NCBI RefSeq assembly: GCF_020216065.1
Contig: NZ_JAIWNA010000004.1
Location: 341,165 to 405,164, forward strand
Direction of reading: 5' to 3'
DNA: 64,000 bases
From: Nocardia rosealba
GTDB lineage: Bacteria > Actinomycetota > Actinomycetes > Mycobacteriales > Mycobacteriaceae
How positions within the stretch are numbered: position 1 is the first letter of the stretch; the number at the start of each line of letters is the position of its first letter. Shown piece after piece: positions 7,955-15,497 of this stretch. A model generated the notes under the pieces. The model searched no databases and was not told the origin of the DNA. It saw only the letters and a program-made list of their open reading frames with translations. The position numbers and the translations under genes were made by a program.

Positions 7955-8011
7955 TCAGACGAATAGGGCCACGATCGCATCGAAGAAATCTTTGAAGAAT
8001 TCCCACAGCAT
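7955..8011 (-). CDS. 18-residue amphipathic micropeptide
   Basis: A short frame encodes MLWEFFKDFFDAIVALFV and stop. It is preceded by AAGGAGGTGAG 5 bases before the ATG, one of the best Shine-Dalgarno sequences in the window, and followed 12 bases later by a strong hairpin terminator. That organisation is hard to explain except as an expressed gene. On a helical wheel the aromatic/aliphatic residues (W3, F5, F6, F9, F10, I13, V14, L16, F17) dominate, with E4, K7, D8 and D11 interspersed, as in small membrane-associated peptides. It may be a membrane-active or regulatory peptide; no family is recognised. It lacks a long separate transmembrane segment. Confidence 0.6.
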   Translation of the reverse strand: MLWEFFKDFFDAIVALFV

Positions 8012-8305
8012 GAGACTCACCTCCTTCCCTCCGCATCCGGATAGCTAACCGGCAGGCGGTCACGGTGTTTGTGCAGCTCGTCCACCACAATCCCCTGGTA
8101 GATGGGCTTCTAACCGCATATATCGAGGATACCCAGATAGCTGTTAGCAATAACTCAGCGATCGATTTTAATCTCGTATCGATACACGAATGAAGGATTT
8201 TGGTGTTACGCGGAGTACGAGATAGTTGTACGATCAGAACCAACCCGCGAGGCGCACCGTCGCGCCCCGGGCGCACAACGATCGTGCGGTGATCGAGGAG
8301 TACCG
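8012..8305. promoter_or_regulatory. AT-rich intergenic promoter region between divergent units
   Basis: The 294 bases between the micropeptide (minus) and the PF10118 operon (plus) are much more A/T-rich than their surroundings, especially 8100-8235. They contain the palindrome GTATCGATAC at 8176-8185 and repeated GTAC near 8214-8241. No further gene with a plausible start was seen. This is probably a two-way promoter with an operator; the regulator is unknown. Confidence 0.4.
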
Positions 8306-9205
8306 ATGAAGTTACTTCGCTGGAGTGCCACCCGACCGGACGTCGATCCGGGAGCGGTCGCGCTGCACGCGCGCAATGTCACCTTCGACTGGTCCGGCGT
8401 CCCCTTGCAATGGATGCCCGCCGAACCCGTTGCGGGACATCTGATCTGCGCTTTGAACATGCTGCTGCCCGAGGGTGAGCGCATGTTCATCGCGACCTAC
8501 CGCGAGGCGCTGGCCTACGTCGAGGACGAGAAGCTGCGTGAGGACATGCTCGGCTTCATCGGCCAGGAGTCCATGCACGCGGAAACCCACGCCAAGGTGC
8601 TCGTCGACATGCTCGCCGCCAACGGAGTCGACACCGCGCCGTACGAGCGGCAGATGGAATACCTGTTCCGGGTGACGCTCGGCAAGCGCGGCGAGGGTCG
8701 CGCGGGCAAGCAGATGCTGGTGGAACGGCTGGCGTTCATCGCCTGTCTCGAGCACTTCTTCGCCTGGCTCGGCAACTGGGTGCTCAATGCCGACCTGGAG
8801 AAGTTCGGCGCCGACCCACGCATGGCCGATCTGTTCCGCTGGCACGGCGCCGAGGAGGTCGAGCACCGCAGCGTCGCCCATGATGTCGCCGAGTACTTCG
8901 GTGTCGGCTACCTGCGCCGCGGCGCGACGATGACGCTGGTGTTCCCCATCTTCCTCGCGCTGCTCCTACGCGGCACGCGTTTCCTCGTGCATCAGGATCC
9001 GCAGCTGCCCGACCACGGGTATCCGAAGCTGCTCGCCGGTGTGTTCGGCGCGATGTGGCGTGGCGCGATCCCCGGTGTGCCGTCGCTGCTGGTGAGCGCG
9101 CTGTCGACCTTCCAGCCGGGGTACAACCCGGAAAATGTCGGGTCGACCGCCCAGGCGCTGGCCTACCTCGCCGCCTCGCCCGGCGCCCGCGCGGCCGCGT
9201 CATGA
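8306..9205 (+). CDS. PF10118-type metal-dependent hydrolase
   Basis: This 299-residue protein matches the DUF455-like/PF10118 family of putative metal-dependent hydrolases. Conserved acidic/histidine clusters include EGERMFIATYREAL, FIGQESMHAETHAKV, LEHFFAWLGNW and WHGAEEVEHRSVAHDV. These ExxH-type pairs resemble a helical di-iron or ferritin-like site. A hydrophobic stretch follows (TLVFPIFLALLLRGTRF, about 210-228), so it may touch the membrane. It is the first gene of an operon: its TGA overlaps the ATG of a ferredoxin reductase-like protein by 4 bases. That coupling suggests the reductase feeds electrons to a metal centre here, so an oxygenase or desaturase-type reaction is as likely as hydrolysis. 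Confidence 0.82.
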   Translation: MKLLRWSATRPDVDPGAVALHARNVTFDWSGVPLQWMPAEPVAGHLICALNMLLPEGERMFIATYREALAYVEDEKLREDMLGFIGQESMHAETHAKVLVDMLAANGVDTAPYERQMEYLFRVTLGKRGEGRAGKQMLVERLAFIACLEHFFAWLGNWVLNADLEKFGADPRMADLFRWHGAEEVEHRSVAHDVAEYFGVGYLRRGATMTLVFPIFLALLLRGTRFLVHQDPQLPDHGYPKLLAGVFGAMWRGAIPGVPSLLVSALSTFQPGYNPENVGSTAQALAYLAASPGARAAAS

Positions 9206-10296
9206 CCGTCCGCGACCTTCCCGGTGATCTGTACGGCAAGCATCGGCACGACCCGGGAATGCGGGTGATCGACACGATCGCGACCTTCCGGCTGCGGTGG
9301 AGCGCGCTGGTGAACCGCCGCGATCCGCGCTCGCGCGTCGCCGACCACCGGCTGCCGGTGGTCGTCACCGAACGCCGGATCGAGGCGCACGACCAGGACG
9401 TGGTGAGTCTGCGCCTCGAGTCGCCCGAGGGGCGGGTGCTGCCGCGCTGGCGTCCCGGCGCACATCTGGATCTCGAGCTGCCCTCTGGCCGCCTGCGGCA
9501 GTACTCGCTGTGCGGTGACCCCGCCGACGCGCACGCCTACCGGATCGCGGTGCGCCGGATCCCCGACGGCGGAGGCGGCTCGGTGGAGGTGCACGACGAA
9601 CTGCCGGTGGGCAGCACGCTGATGGTGCGTGGCCCACGCAACGCTTTCCCGTTCGTGGTGCCCGGGCACGGTTCGCCCGCACGGCGTCTGCATTTCGTGG
9701 CCGGCGGTATCGGCATCACCCCGATCCTGCCGATGGCCCGGCTCGCCCACCGTCTCGGCGTGGAGTGGACCATGGTCTACAGCGGGCGCAGCCGGGCGAC
9801 GATCCCGTTCCTCGACGAGCTCGAGGCGTTCGGCCCGCACGTGATCGTGCGTACCGACGACGAACACGGCCTGCCGGGCGCCACCGATCTGCTGCCCGGC
9901 GTCGGACCGGGCACTGCGATCTATGCGTGCGGTCCCACCCCGATGACCTCGGCCGTCGTCGGCGCGGTGCGCGAGATGCCGGAGGTGGAACTGCACTACG
10001 AACGGTTCTCGCCGCCGCCGATCGTCGACGGCGAACCGTTCGAGATCGAACTCGCCTCCACCGGTGAAGTCCTCACCGTCCCCGCCGATCGCACGGTGCT
10101 CGACACCATCCTGACCGTCCGCCCCGACCAGCCGTACTCGTGCAGGCAGGGCTTCTGCCGCACCTGCGTGGTCCGCGTGCGTGGCGGCGAACCCGACCAT
10201 CGAGAGAGCGTGCTCTCCGAGACCGACCACGCCGCGGGCGACATGCTCGCTTGCGTATCCCGTTCCCGCGGTGAGCGTTTGGTGCTCGACCTGTGA
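9202..10296 (+). CDS. PDR/VanB-type ferredoxin:NAD(P)H oxidoreductase
   Basis: This 364-residue protein has an N-terminal FAD/FMN domain with RQYSLCGDP, an NAD-binding domain with VAGGIGITPILPM and YACGPTPMT, and a C-terminal plant-type [2Fe-2S] domain. The cluster ligands are C-x4-C-x2-C (CRQGFCRTC) and a later Cys in MLACVSR. This order fits phthalate dioxygenase reductase-like proteins, which pass electrons from NAD(P)H to an oxygenase. The ATG overlaps the stop of the upstream PF10118 gene, and an EphD-like gene follows after 40 bases. An N-terminal extension of about 45 residues (DLYGKHRHDPGMR) precedes the flavin domain, as in actinobacterial homologues. Confidence 0.9.
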   Translation: MTVRDLPGDLYGKHRHDPGMRVIDTIATFRLRWSALVNRRDPRSRVADHRLPVVVTERRIEAHDQDVVSLRLESPEGRVLPRWRPGAHLDLELPSGRLRQYSLCGDPADAHAYRIAVRRIPDGGGGSVEVHDELPVGSTLMVRGPRNAFPFVVPGHGSPARRLHFVAGGIGITPILPMARLAHRLGVEWTMVYSGRSRATIPFLDELEAFGPHVIVRTDDEHGLPGATDLLPGVGPGTAIYACGPTPMTSAVVGAVREMPEVELHYERFSPPPIVDGEPFEIELASTGEVLTVPADRTVLDTILTVRPDQPYSCRQGFCRTCVVRVRGGEPDHRESVLSETDHAAGDMLACVSRSRGERLVLDL

Positions 10297-10336
10297 GCCC
10301 GGTTGCGCGACCTACCCACACGAGGAGTCCGAAAGT

Positions 10337-12103
10337 ATGACGATCGACCCGGCCAACGAGCGCATCGTGCGCAATGGTGCCTTCGATATCGCGGTGTTCG
10401 AATACGGTGATCCCGCCGGCGAGACGGTGGTGCTCGTGCACGGCTGGCCCGACACCCATCACCTGTGGGAGCGGGTGATCCCGCTGCTCGCCGACCGCTT
10501 CCACGTGGTCGCCTACGACACGCGAGGCCACGGCGCCTCCACGCGCACACAGCGCACCGCCGATTTCCGGCTCGACGAACTCGCCGGTGACTTCTACGCG
10601 GTGATCGACGCGGTGAGCCCCGACCGTCCCGTGCATGTGCTCGCGCACGACTGGGGTTCGATCCAGCTCTGGGAGGCGGTGTGCGAACCGCAGGCCGCCG
10701 AGCGGGTCGCCTCGTTCACCTCGGTGTCGGGCCCCAACCTCGACCACATCGCGGCATGGATACGCAACCGGCTCTCGCGGCCCACCCCGCGCAATGTGTG
10801 GCAGCCGCTGACTCAGCTGGCGTCCTCGGCTTACACGTTCTTCTTCATGACGCCGGGCCTGCCGCGCGCGACGTTCAACGCCATCGGCACCGAAAAGTTA
10901 TGGCAGCGTGCGGTTTCCCTCATGAACGACACGCCCGCCGCGAATGTGAAGCTCGGTCCGACCTTCCGTCGCGACATGGTCGACGGGCTGCTCATCTACC
11001 GCGCCAATATCGTGCAGCGCCTGCTCGCCCCGCGCGAGCGTCGCACCACCGTGCCGGTCCAGCTCATCGTCGCAGGCCGCGATGTCGCCCTGCGCCCGGC
11101 CGGTTACGACGACTCGCACAAGTGGACCGACCGGCTGTGGCGGCGCGATGTACCCGCCGGGCACTGGGTGCCGTTCTCCCATCCCGAATTGCTGGCCACC
11201 GCCACCACCGAACTCATCGATGCTCTCTCCGGTGCCGGTATCTCGCGTGGGCTGGCGCGCGCCGAAGTCGGCCGCACGCGGAGGGAATTCGACGATCACC
11301 TCGTGGTCGTCACCGGTGCGGGCAGTGGCATCGGCCGCGAGACCGCGCTCGCCTTCGCCCGGCTCGGTGCCGAGCTGGTGCTCTCCGACATCGACGAGCT
11401 CGGCGCCAAACGGACCGCCGAACTGGTCGCTGCCGAAGGTGGTGTCGCCCATGCTTATCCGCTTGACGTGTCCGATGAAGACGCCGTGCGGGAGCATGCC
11501 GAGACGGTGATCGCGGCGCACGGTGTGCCCGACATTCTCGTCAACAACGCCGGTGTCGGACAGGCGGGCGGGTTCCTCGACACCCCCACCGAGGAGTTCG
11601 ACCGGGTGCTGCGGATCAACCTCGGCGGCGTGGTGAACGGCTGCCGCGCCTTCGGATCGGCCATGGCCGAACGTGGACTCGGCGGGCACATCGTGAACCT
11701 GTCGAGCATGGCCGCCTACAGCCCGCAACGCGATATGAGCGCCTACGCGACGAGCAAGTCGGCGGTGTTCATGTTCTCCGACTGCCTGCGTGCGGAACTG
11801 GCCGATCGCGGGATCTCCGTGTCCACTGTCTGCCCCGGCATCGTGCACACCAATATCGTTGCCACCACTCGCATCTCGGGTGTCTCGGCCGACGTGGAGG
11901 CCGCGACTCAGCGCAAGTTCGACAAGCTCTACGAACGGCGCGGCTACACCCCGGACAAGGTGGCCGATCAGATCGTGCGTGCCGTGCGCGAACGCCGCGA
12001 CATCGTGCCGGTGACGCCGGAGTCGTGGTTGCAGTACCGGGTGAACCGGATCGCCCCCGGCGCGGTGCGTTTCGCGGCGCGCCGGATGAAACTGGTCAAG
12101 TAG
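10337..12103 (+). CDS. Alpha/beta hydrolase - SDR fusion (EphD-like)
   Basis: This 588-residue two-domain protein has an alpha/beta hydrolase at residues 1-300 with HGWPD (oxyanion hole region), YDTRGHG and the nucleophile elbow AHDWGS, where Asp is the expected nucleophile, as in epoxide hydrolases and dehalogenases. Residues 315-588 form a short-chain dehydrogenase with TGAGSGIGRE, NNAGVG, SSMAAY and the catalytic YATSK. The order and length match M. tuberculosis EphD (Rv2214c), reported to influence mycolic acid structure; the substrate here is not shown. GAGGAG precedes the ATG. It closes the operon with PF10118 and ferredoxin reductase genes. Confidence 0.9.
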   Translation: MTIDPANERIVRNGAFDIAVFEYGDPAGETVVLVHGWPDTHHLWERVIPLLADRFHVVAYDTRGHGASTRTQRTADFRLDELAGDFYAVIDAVSPDRPVHVLAHDWGSIQLWEAVCEPQAAERVASFTSVSGPNLDHIAAWIRNRLSRPTPRNVWQPLTQLASSAYTFFFMTPGLPRATFNAIGTEKLWQRAVSLMNDTPAANVKLGPTFRRDMVDGLLIYRANIVQRLLAPRERRTTVPVQLIVAGRDVALRPAGYDDSHKWTDRLWRRDVPAGHWVPFSHPELLATATTELIDALSGAGISRGLARAEVGRTRREFDDHLVVVTGAGSGIGRETALAFARLGAELVLSDIDELGAKRTAELVAAEGGVAHAYPLDVSDEDAVREHAETVIAAHGVPDILVNNAGVGQAGGFLDTPTEEFDRVLRINLGGVVNGCRAFGSAMAERGLGGHIVNLSSMAAYSPQRDMSAYATSKSAVFMFSDCLRAELADRGISVSTVCPGIVHTNIVATTRISGVSADVEAATQRKFDKLYERRGYTPDKVADQIVRAVRERRDIVPVTPESWLQYRVNRIAPGAVRFAARRMKLVK

Positions 12104-12107
12104 GGGC

Positions 12108-12614
12108 TCACGCCCGGTGCAGTTGCCGCTCCACTGCGGCGACGTGCCGGGCGTCCACACCCCACGGGTTCTCCACACCGACCTGGCGGTCCAGATCCCA
12201 CAGCACGCATGGCTCACCGGGCGCCGCGACCATCGACCACGCGACCACCGTTCGCCCGAGCTGTTCGAGCATCGGTCCCGCGTCGGTCGGTGTGTCCGCG
12301 GCGACGCCGTCGGGGAAGTGGTGCAGGAACCGGCCGTAGGCCCGATCGCAGAACCGGGCGTAGAGCTGGGTGCACAGGATGAAACCGTGCCAGGCCTCGT
12401 CGACCGCGTGCGAGGGCATACCGATCACCTGATCGTCGCGCAGCGCGGCACCACAGCACCGCAACCATTGGCGCAGACCGGTTTCCACCAGATCGCGCGG
12501 CTGCCAAGGGCAGGTCTTGAAGATCGCGTCGGGGAAATCGAGGTCGGCGACGGTGCGATCGACCGTCGCCAGATCGACCGGTCGCCGACGAAGTCCGGGG
12601 ATCGTGATGGCCAT
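12108..12614 (-). CDS. Glycine-rich-domain-like (PF07173-type) protein
   Basis: This 168-residue cytosolic protein contains AVDEAWHGFILCTQLYARFC near residue 68. The DE-WH-x-x-I-x-x-T-x-x-Y-x-x-F-C pattern resembles the motif of glycine-rich-domain-containing (GRDP-like) proteins. The rest is helical, with acidic patches and a closing VDARHVAAVERQLHR helix. It is divergent from the Cys/Gly/Ser-repeat membrane protein at 12679, with 64 bases between starts, suggesting shared regulation. It ends 5 bases from the convergent EphD-like gene. Biochemical function is unknown. Confidence 0.7.
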   Translation of the reverse strand: MAITIPGLRRRPVDLATVDRTVADLDFPDAIFKTCPWQPRDLVETGLRQWLRCCGAALRDDQVIGMPSHAVDEAWHGFILCTQLYARFCDRAYGRFLHHFPDGVAADTPTDAGPMLEQLGRTVVAWSMVAAPGEPCVLWDLDRQVGVENPWGVDARHVAAVERQLHRA

Positions 12615-12678
12615 GCTTCACTGTAAGGCCCCTGGGCGTCGGGCTGCCGGGAACATTCCGGCGGGTTAGCCTGCACGT

Positions 12679-13056
12679 ATGACCGTCCTGATCGTCCTGT
12701 TCTTCCTCGCCGCCGGCATCGGGCTGGTGGTGACGACGGTGGTCGTGCTCGTGCGGAAGCTGAGTGCGCCCCGGATCGACCCTCACGACCCGCGCTGGGT
12801 CGCCGGTGCGGCCGGTGCGACGGGGTTCTTTGACGGGACGCCTGGTCAGCCGTGGACGAACAGTGGGTCGGGGTGTTCGGCCGGCTGGCCCGGGGATCCG
12901 GGTTCCGGGGGCGGGGGTTGCGGTGGTGGCAGTAGTAGTGGATGCAGTGGGGGAAGTAGCAGTAGCTGCAGTGGCGGAAGCAGTAGCAGCTGCAGTGGCG
13001 GTAGTAGTAGCAGTTGTGGCGGTGGGAGCAGCAGTAGTTGTGGCGGCGGAAGTTAG
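12679..13056 (+). CDS. Single-pass membrane protein with Cys-Gly-Ser repeat tail
   Basis: This 125-residue protein has an N-terminal transmembrane helix (residues 1-26, TVLIVLFFLAAGIGLVVTTVVVL), a short linker with PHDPRWVAG and a low-complexity tail from about residue 76. Six cysteines there recur at exact eight-residue spacing, as in C-GGGSSSG-C-SGGSSSS-C, with one extra Cys near residue 72. Tails of this kind are known in some actinobacterial membrane proteins (for example TIGR04222-type), but the function is not established. Metal binding, disulfide crosslinking or post-translational modification could each explain the regular Cys. The divergent GRDP-like gene is the natural partner candidate. 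Confidence 0.75.
   Translation: MTVLIVLFFLAAGIGLVVTTVVVLVRKLSAPRIDPHDPRWVAGAAGATGFFDGTPGQPWTNSGSGCSAGWPGDPGSGGGGCGGGSSSGCSGGSSSSCSGGSSSSCSGGSSSSCGGGSSSSCGGGS
12907..13055 (+). repeat. 24-bp imperfect tandem repeat encoding Cys-x7 units
   Basis: The DNA repeats about six times with a 24-base period of the form TGC/TGT plus Ser/Gly codons (AGT, AGC, GGC, GGA, GGT). Synonymous drift between units (TGC early, TGT late) shows that the protein repeat is conserved over the DNA repeat. It ends at the TAG of the host gene. Confidence 0.85.
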
Positions 13057-13148
13057 TGTCGGGCGGTGCGCAGGACTCCGCGGGGTCGAGCGCCAGCTGT
13101 CGTCCGGTGTGGGTCGACAGTGCGTTATGTGACGGCGGTCTCAGCACC

Positions 13149-13179
13149 TTGACCTGAACTCTGCTTCAGGTTTGAAGCT
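13149..13179 (+). promoter_or_regulatory. MerR-type promoter/operator upstream of quinone oxidoreductase
   Basis: A -35-like TTGACC (13149-13154) is separated by 19 bases from a weak -10-like GAAGCT (13174-13179). The spacer holds a perfect dyad ACCTGAA...TTCAGGT at 13152-13171. A stretched spacer with a central dyad is the hallmark of promoters activated by MerR-family proteins. No MerR gene is adjacent. Confidence 0.55.
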
Positions 13180-13213
13180 TGTGGTGTCCCGGTGAACACC
13201 ACAAGGAGTCGCG

Positions 13214-14218
13214 ATGCGTGCAGTGCAGGTCAAGGAATTCGGCGGAGTCGATGTGCTCGAGGTGCGCGAGTTGGCCGCGCCGCGGCCCGGTCCGGGTGAG
13301 GTGCTCATTGATGTAGACGTGGCCGACGTGATGTTCCTCGATACCCGGCTGCGGGCGGGCTGGGGACTGGACTTCTTCCCGTTGAGCCTGCCGTACATTC
13401 CCGGCGGCGCGATCGGCGGTGTGGTGCGTGCGGTCGGCGCGGAGGTCGATCCCGCGTGGGTCGGCAAGCGCGTCGTCACGCAGACGGCGGCCAGCGGCAT
13501 CGGCGGCGGCCTGCCCATCGGCGGGTACGCCGAGCAGGCGCTCGCACGGGCGGCCACGCTGGTGGAGATCGTCGACGGGCTCAGCACCGTGCAGGCGGTC
13601 GCGCTGGCCCACGACGGCCGTACCTCGCTGGCAGTCTTCGATCATGCAGGGGTGCAACCGGATTCGTGGGTGCTCATCACCGCGGCGGCCGGGGGCCTCG
13701 GCACACTGCTCACCCAGTTGTCCGTCGCGGCCGGTGCGAAGGTCGTCGCGGCCGCCCGTGGAACCGAAAAGCTGGCTCTCGCACAGCGACTGGGTGCCAC
13801 CGCTGTTGTCGACTATTCCTCCGACGGCTGGGCGGAGCGGGTTCGCGAGATCACCGGCGGGGGAGCGGCGGTGGTCTTCGACGGTGCCGGCGGTGACATC
13901 GGTGGTCACGCGCTGACCGCGACCGCCGACGGCGGCTTGTTCCTCGGATACGGCTCGGCCGCAGGCGACTTCGCCAACGGCGACACAGCGGCGGCGAGTG
14001 TGCGTCACGTCACGATTCGTGGCCTGTTCGACATCGTCGGCGGCGAAATCGACTGGCAGTCCATCGCCCGCCGCGCACAGTCGGCAGTGGCCGCCGGTGA
14101 GCTGGAAGTGGTGGTTGGCCAGGCATTTCCACTCGAGGAGGTCCGCCGGGCGCACGCCGTCATCGAGGACCGTTCCGCCCTCGGACGTACCGTATTGACG
14201 ATCGGCGCGACAGTGTAA
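13214..14218 (+). CDS. Zinc-free quinone oxidoreductase-like MDR protein
   Basis: This 334-residue medium-chain reductase of the quinone oxidoreductase (QOR) branch has the N-terminal GroES-like domain (MRAVQVKEFGGVDVLEV, GPGEVLIDV, PGGAIGGVV). Its Rossmann motif is AAAGGLGTLLTQLSVAAGAKVVAA, followed by LGATAVVDYS and GRTVLTIG at the end. It lacks the Cys/His zinc ligands of alcohol dehydrogenases. The expected reaction is NADPH-dependent reduction of quinones or alpha,beta-unsaturated carbonyls. AAGGAG lies 7 bases before the ATG. A MerR-type promoter dyad upstream suggests induction by a reactive or aromatic compound. The substrate is unknown. Confidence 0.88.
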   Translation: MRAVQVKEFGGVDVLEVRELAAPRPGPGEVLIDVDVADVMFLDTRLRAGWGLDFFPLSLPYIPGGAIGGVVRAVGAEVDPAWVGKRVVTQTAASGIGGGLPIGGYAEQALARAATLVEIVDGLSTVQAVALAHDGRTSLAVFDHAGVQPDSWVLITAAAGGLGTLLTQLSVAAGAKVVAAARGTEKLALAQRLGATAVVDYSSDGWAERVREITGGGAAVVFDGAGGDIGGHALTATADGGLFLGYGSAAGDFANGDTAAASVRHVTIRGLFDIVGGEIDWQSIARRAQSAVAAGELEVVVGQAFPLEEVRRAHAVIEDRSALGRTVLTIGATV

Positions 14219-14259
14219 CTTACCCTGCGGCACAACGGAATACACGTTAAGTTCAATAT

Positions 14260-14412
14260 GTGCAGGGAATAATTGTCGCCGGGGTGACAGTCGCGGTCTT
14301 GTTGTTGGTAATCGGAGTCATCAAACTCGCCAGCAGTCCAGGGGGAAGTGTCAAGCAGCGCGACCGTTCGGACCGCGCACGCAGCGAACGGGAGAAGGCG
14401 AACCGGTCCTGA
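14260..14412 (+). CDS. Small single-pass membrane protein
   Basis: A 50-codon frame starting at GTG encodes QGIIVAGVTVAVLLLVIGVIKLASSPGG and a highly charged, Arg-rich cytoplasmic tail (KQRDRSDRARSEREK). One helix with a basic tail is a typical actinobacterial small membrane protein pattern. The start lacks a clear Shine-Dalgarno sequence, only TTAAG at a poor distance, which lowers confidence. It follows the oxidoreductase gene by 41 bases and precedes tRNA-Met. Function is unknown. Confidence 0.5.
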   Translation: MQGIIVAGVTVAVLLLVIGVIKLASSPGGSVKQRDRSDRARSEREKANRS

Positions 14413-14498
14413 CCGGTCCGGTCCGCCACCCCCCGCACGAGTGGTCAATCTCGCAACCCACCGGGTACCATGCGACTCGCCCGCGGAGACCGCGGTCA

Positions 14499-14572
14499 GG
14501 GGCGGTAGCTCAGTCGGTTAGAGCCGCGGACTCATAATCCGCTGGTCGTGGGTTCGAGCCCCACCCGCCCCA
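14499..14572 (+). tRNA. tRNA-Met (anticodon CAT)
   Basis: Acceptor arm GGGGCGG pairs exactly with CCGCCCC. The D arm is TAGCTCAGTCGGTTAGAGC, the anticodon stem is GCGGA/TCCGC around loop CTCATAA (CAT at 14533-14535), and the T arm carries GGTTCGAGCC. CCA is not encoded. An elongator Met tRNA is the most likely identity. CAT anticodons are also used by lysidine-modified tRNA-Ile, which cannot be excluded by eye. Confidence 0.9.
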
Positions 14573-14687
14573 CATTTGGTCCTTCACCAGCGGTTATGCC
14601 GCCTGGGACACCTGTTTGCGCGGACCGTGCCGGATGAGTTCTCGGTTGGGATCTGCAAGGTCCGACCTCGTCGAATATCGTTCGCGC

Positions 14688-15497
14688 ATGTTTCCCCTGT
14701 GGCGAGTCGCGTATGTCAGAGCGGCCGTTCAGCAAGCGCCCTGGCATTCCGTCGCTCTCGGGCTGGCGAGTTGGATCGTCACGGTCGGGGCGCCGGCGGT
14801 GTTCGTCGGCATCGTGTTGACGATCGAATCCGATGCCGCCGCAGGGGGATTCGTTATCGCCATTTGGGCGGTGCTCGTGGTGGGTGTCCTGCTTGTCGCG
14901 GGCGGGCTGTGGGCGTGGCGGGTCAGTGGGCTCGTCGACAAGGAAGTCAGGGCGCGCTACCACGGGCTGCAGGAGGTCGAGTCCGAGCGGCTGCTGGTGC
15001 GCCGACCGGTACCGCAGGACGCGGTTGCGCTCGCCGCCACGATCGATGCGGAGATGATCGCCGGCAACGGGTGGACCGAACGCGAGGCTCGGACAATGGT
15101 GAAGTCAGTCCGGTCGGGGCATCCGGTCGCGGGGCTGTTCGTCTTCGAGTCGCGGTCGGATCGGGCCCTGGTCGGTGGCGCGACCGTCCACCCGAGTGAC
15201 AACGACCCGTCGTCGCGAACCCTCGGTTGGTGGATCGGGCCACGGCACCGGCGCGCGGGCTACGCGAGCGAAGCGGTGGCCGCGCTGGTCGAAGCGATCC
15301 ATGACGCCGGTTTCGCCACCGTCGAGATCGGTACCTCCGAGTCGAATCTCGCGGTGCGGCGAATCTGCGACAAGATCGGCGCGACGGAAAAGGACCGGCG
15401 AGCACAACGGTTGCCGAACGGATCGCTCGTCCCGTCGATCTGGTACGAGCACCGACAGGTGGCAACAGACGAGCCGTCTGCGTCACCCGCCGGATGA
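14688..15497 (+). CDS. Membrane-anchored GNAT family acetyltransferase
   Basis: This 269-residue protein begins with two predicted membrane helices (about residues 22-50, ASWIVTVGAPAVFVGIVL, and 60-82, FVIAIWAVLVVGVLLVAGGLW). A GNAT domain follows: ERLLVRRPVPQDAVALAATI, GWWIGPRHRRAGYASEAVAAL (acetyl-CoA-binding motif A, R/Q-x-x-G-x-G/A variant) and VEIGTSESNLAVRRICDKIG. It probably N-acetylates a small molecule or protein at the cytoplasmic face; the acceptor is unknown. The Met at 14688 was preferred because the protein then begins directly before the first helix. An in-frame extension to 14616 would reach into the tRNA flank. It overlaps the next gene convergently by 15 bases. Confidence 0.75.
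   Translation: MFPLWRVAYVRAAVQQAPWHSVALGLASWIVTVGAPAVFVGIVLTIESDAAAGGFVIAIWAVLVVGVLLVAGGLWAWRVSGLVDKEVRARYHGLQEVESERLLVRRPVPQDAVALAATIDAEMIAGNGWTEREARTMVKSVRSGHPVAGLFVFESRSDRALVGGATVHPSDNDPSSRTLGWWIGPRHRRAGYASEAVAALVEAIHDAGFATVEIGTSESNLAVRRICDKIGATEKDRRAQRLPNGSLVPSIWYEHRQVATDEPSASPAG

Noticed and set aside
12907..13055. Tandem repeat considered as a CRISPR array
   Set aside because: Units are contiguous 24-bp coding repeats without spacers, inside a protein-coding frame.
14499..14572. tRNA-Ile (lysidine type, CAT) instead of tRNA-Met
   Set aside because: Arm sequences look closer to actinobacterial elongator Met, but identity elements cannot be settled by eye, so the Met call is kept with that caveat.
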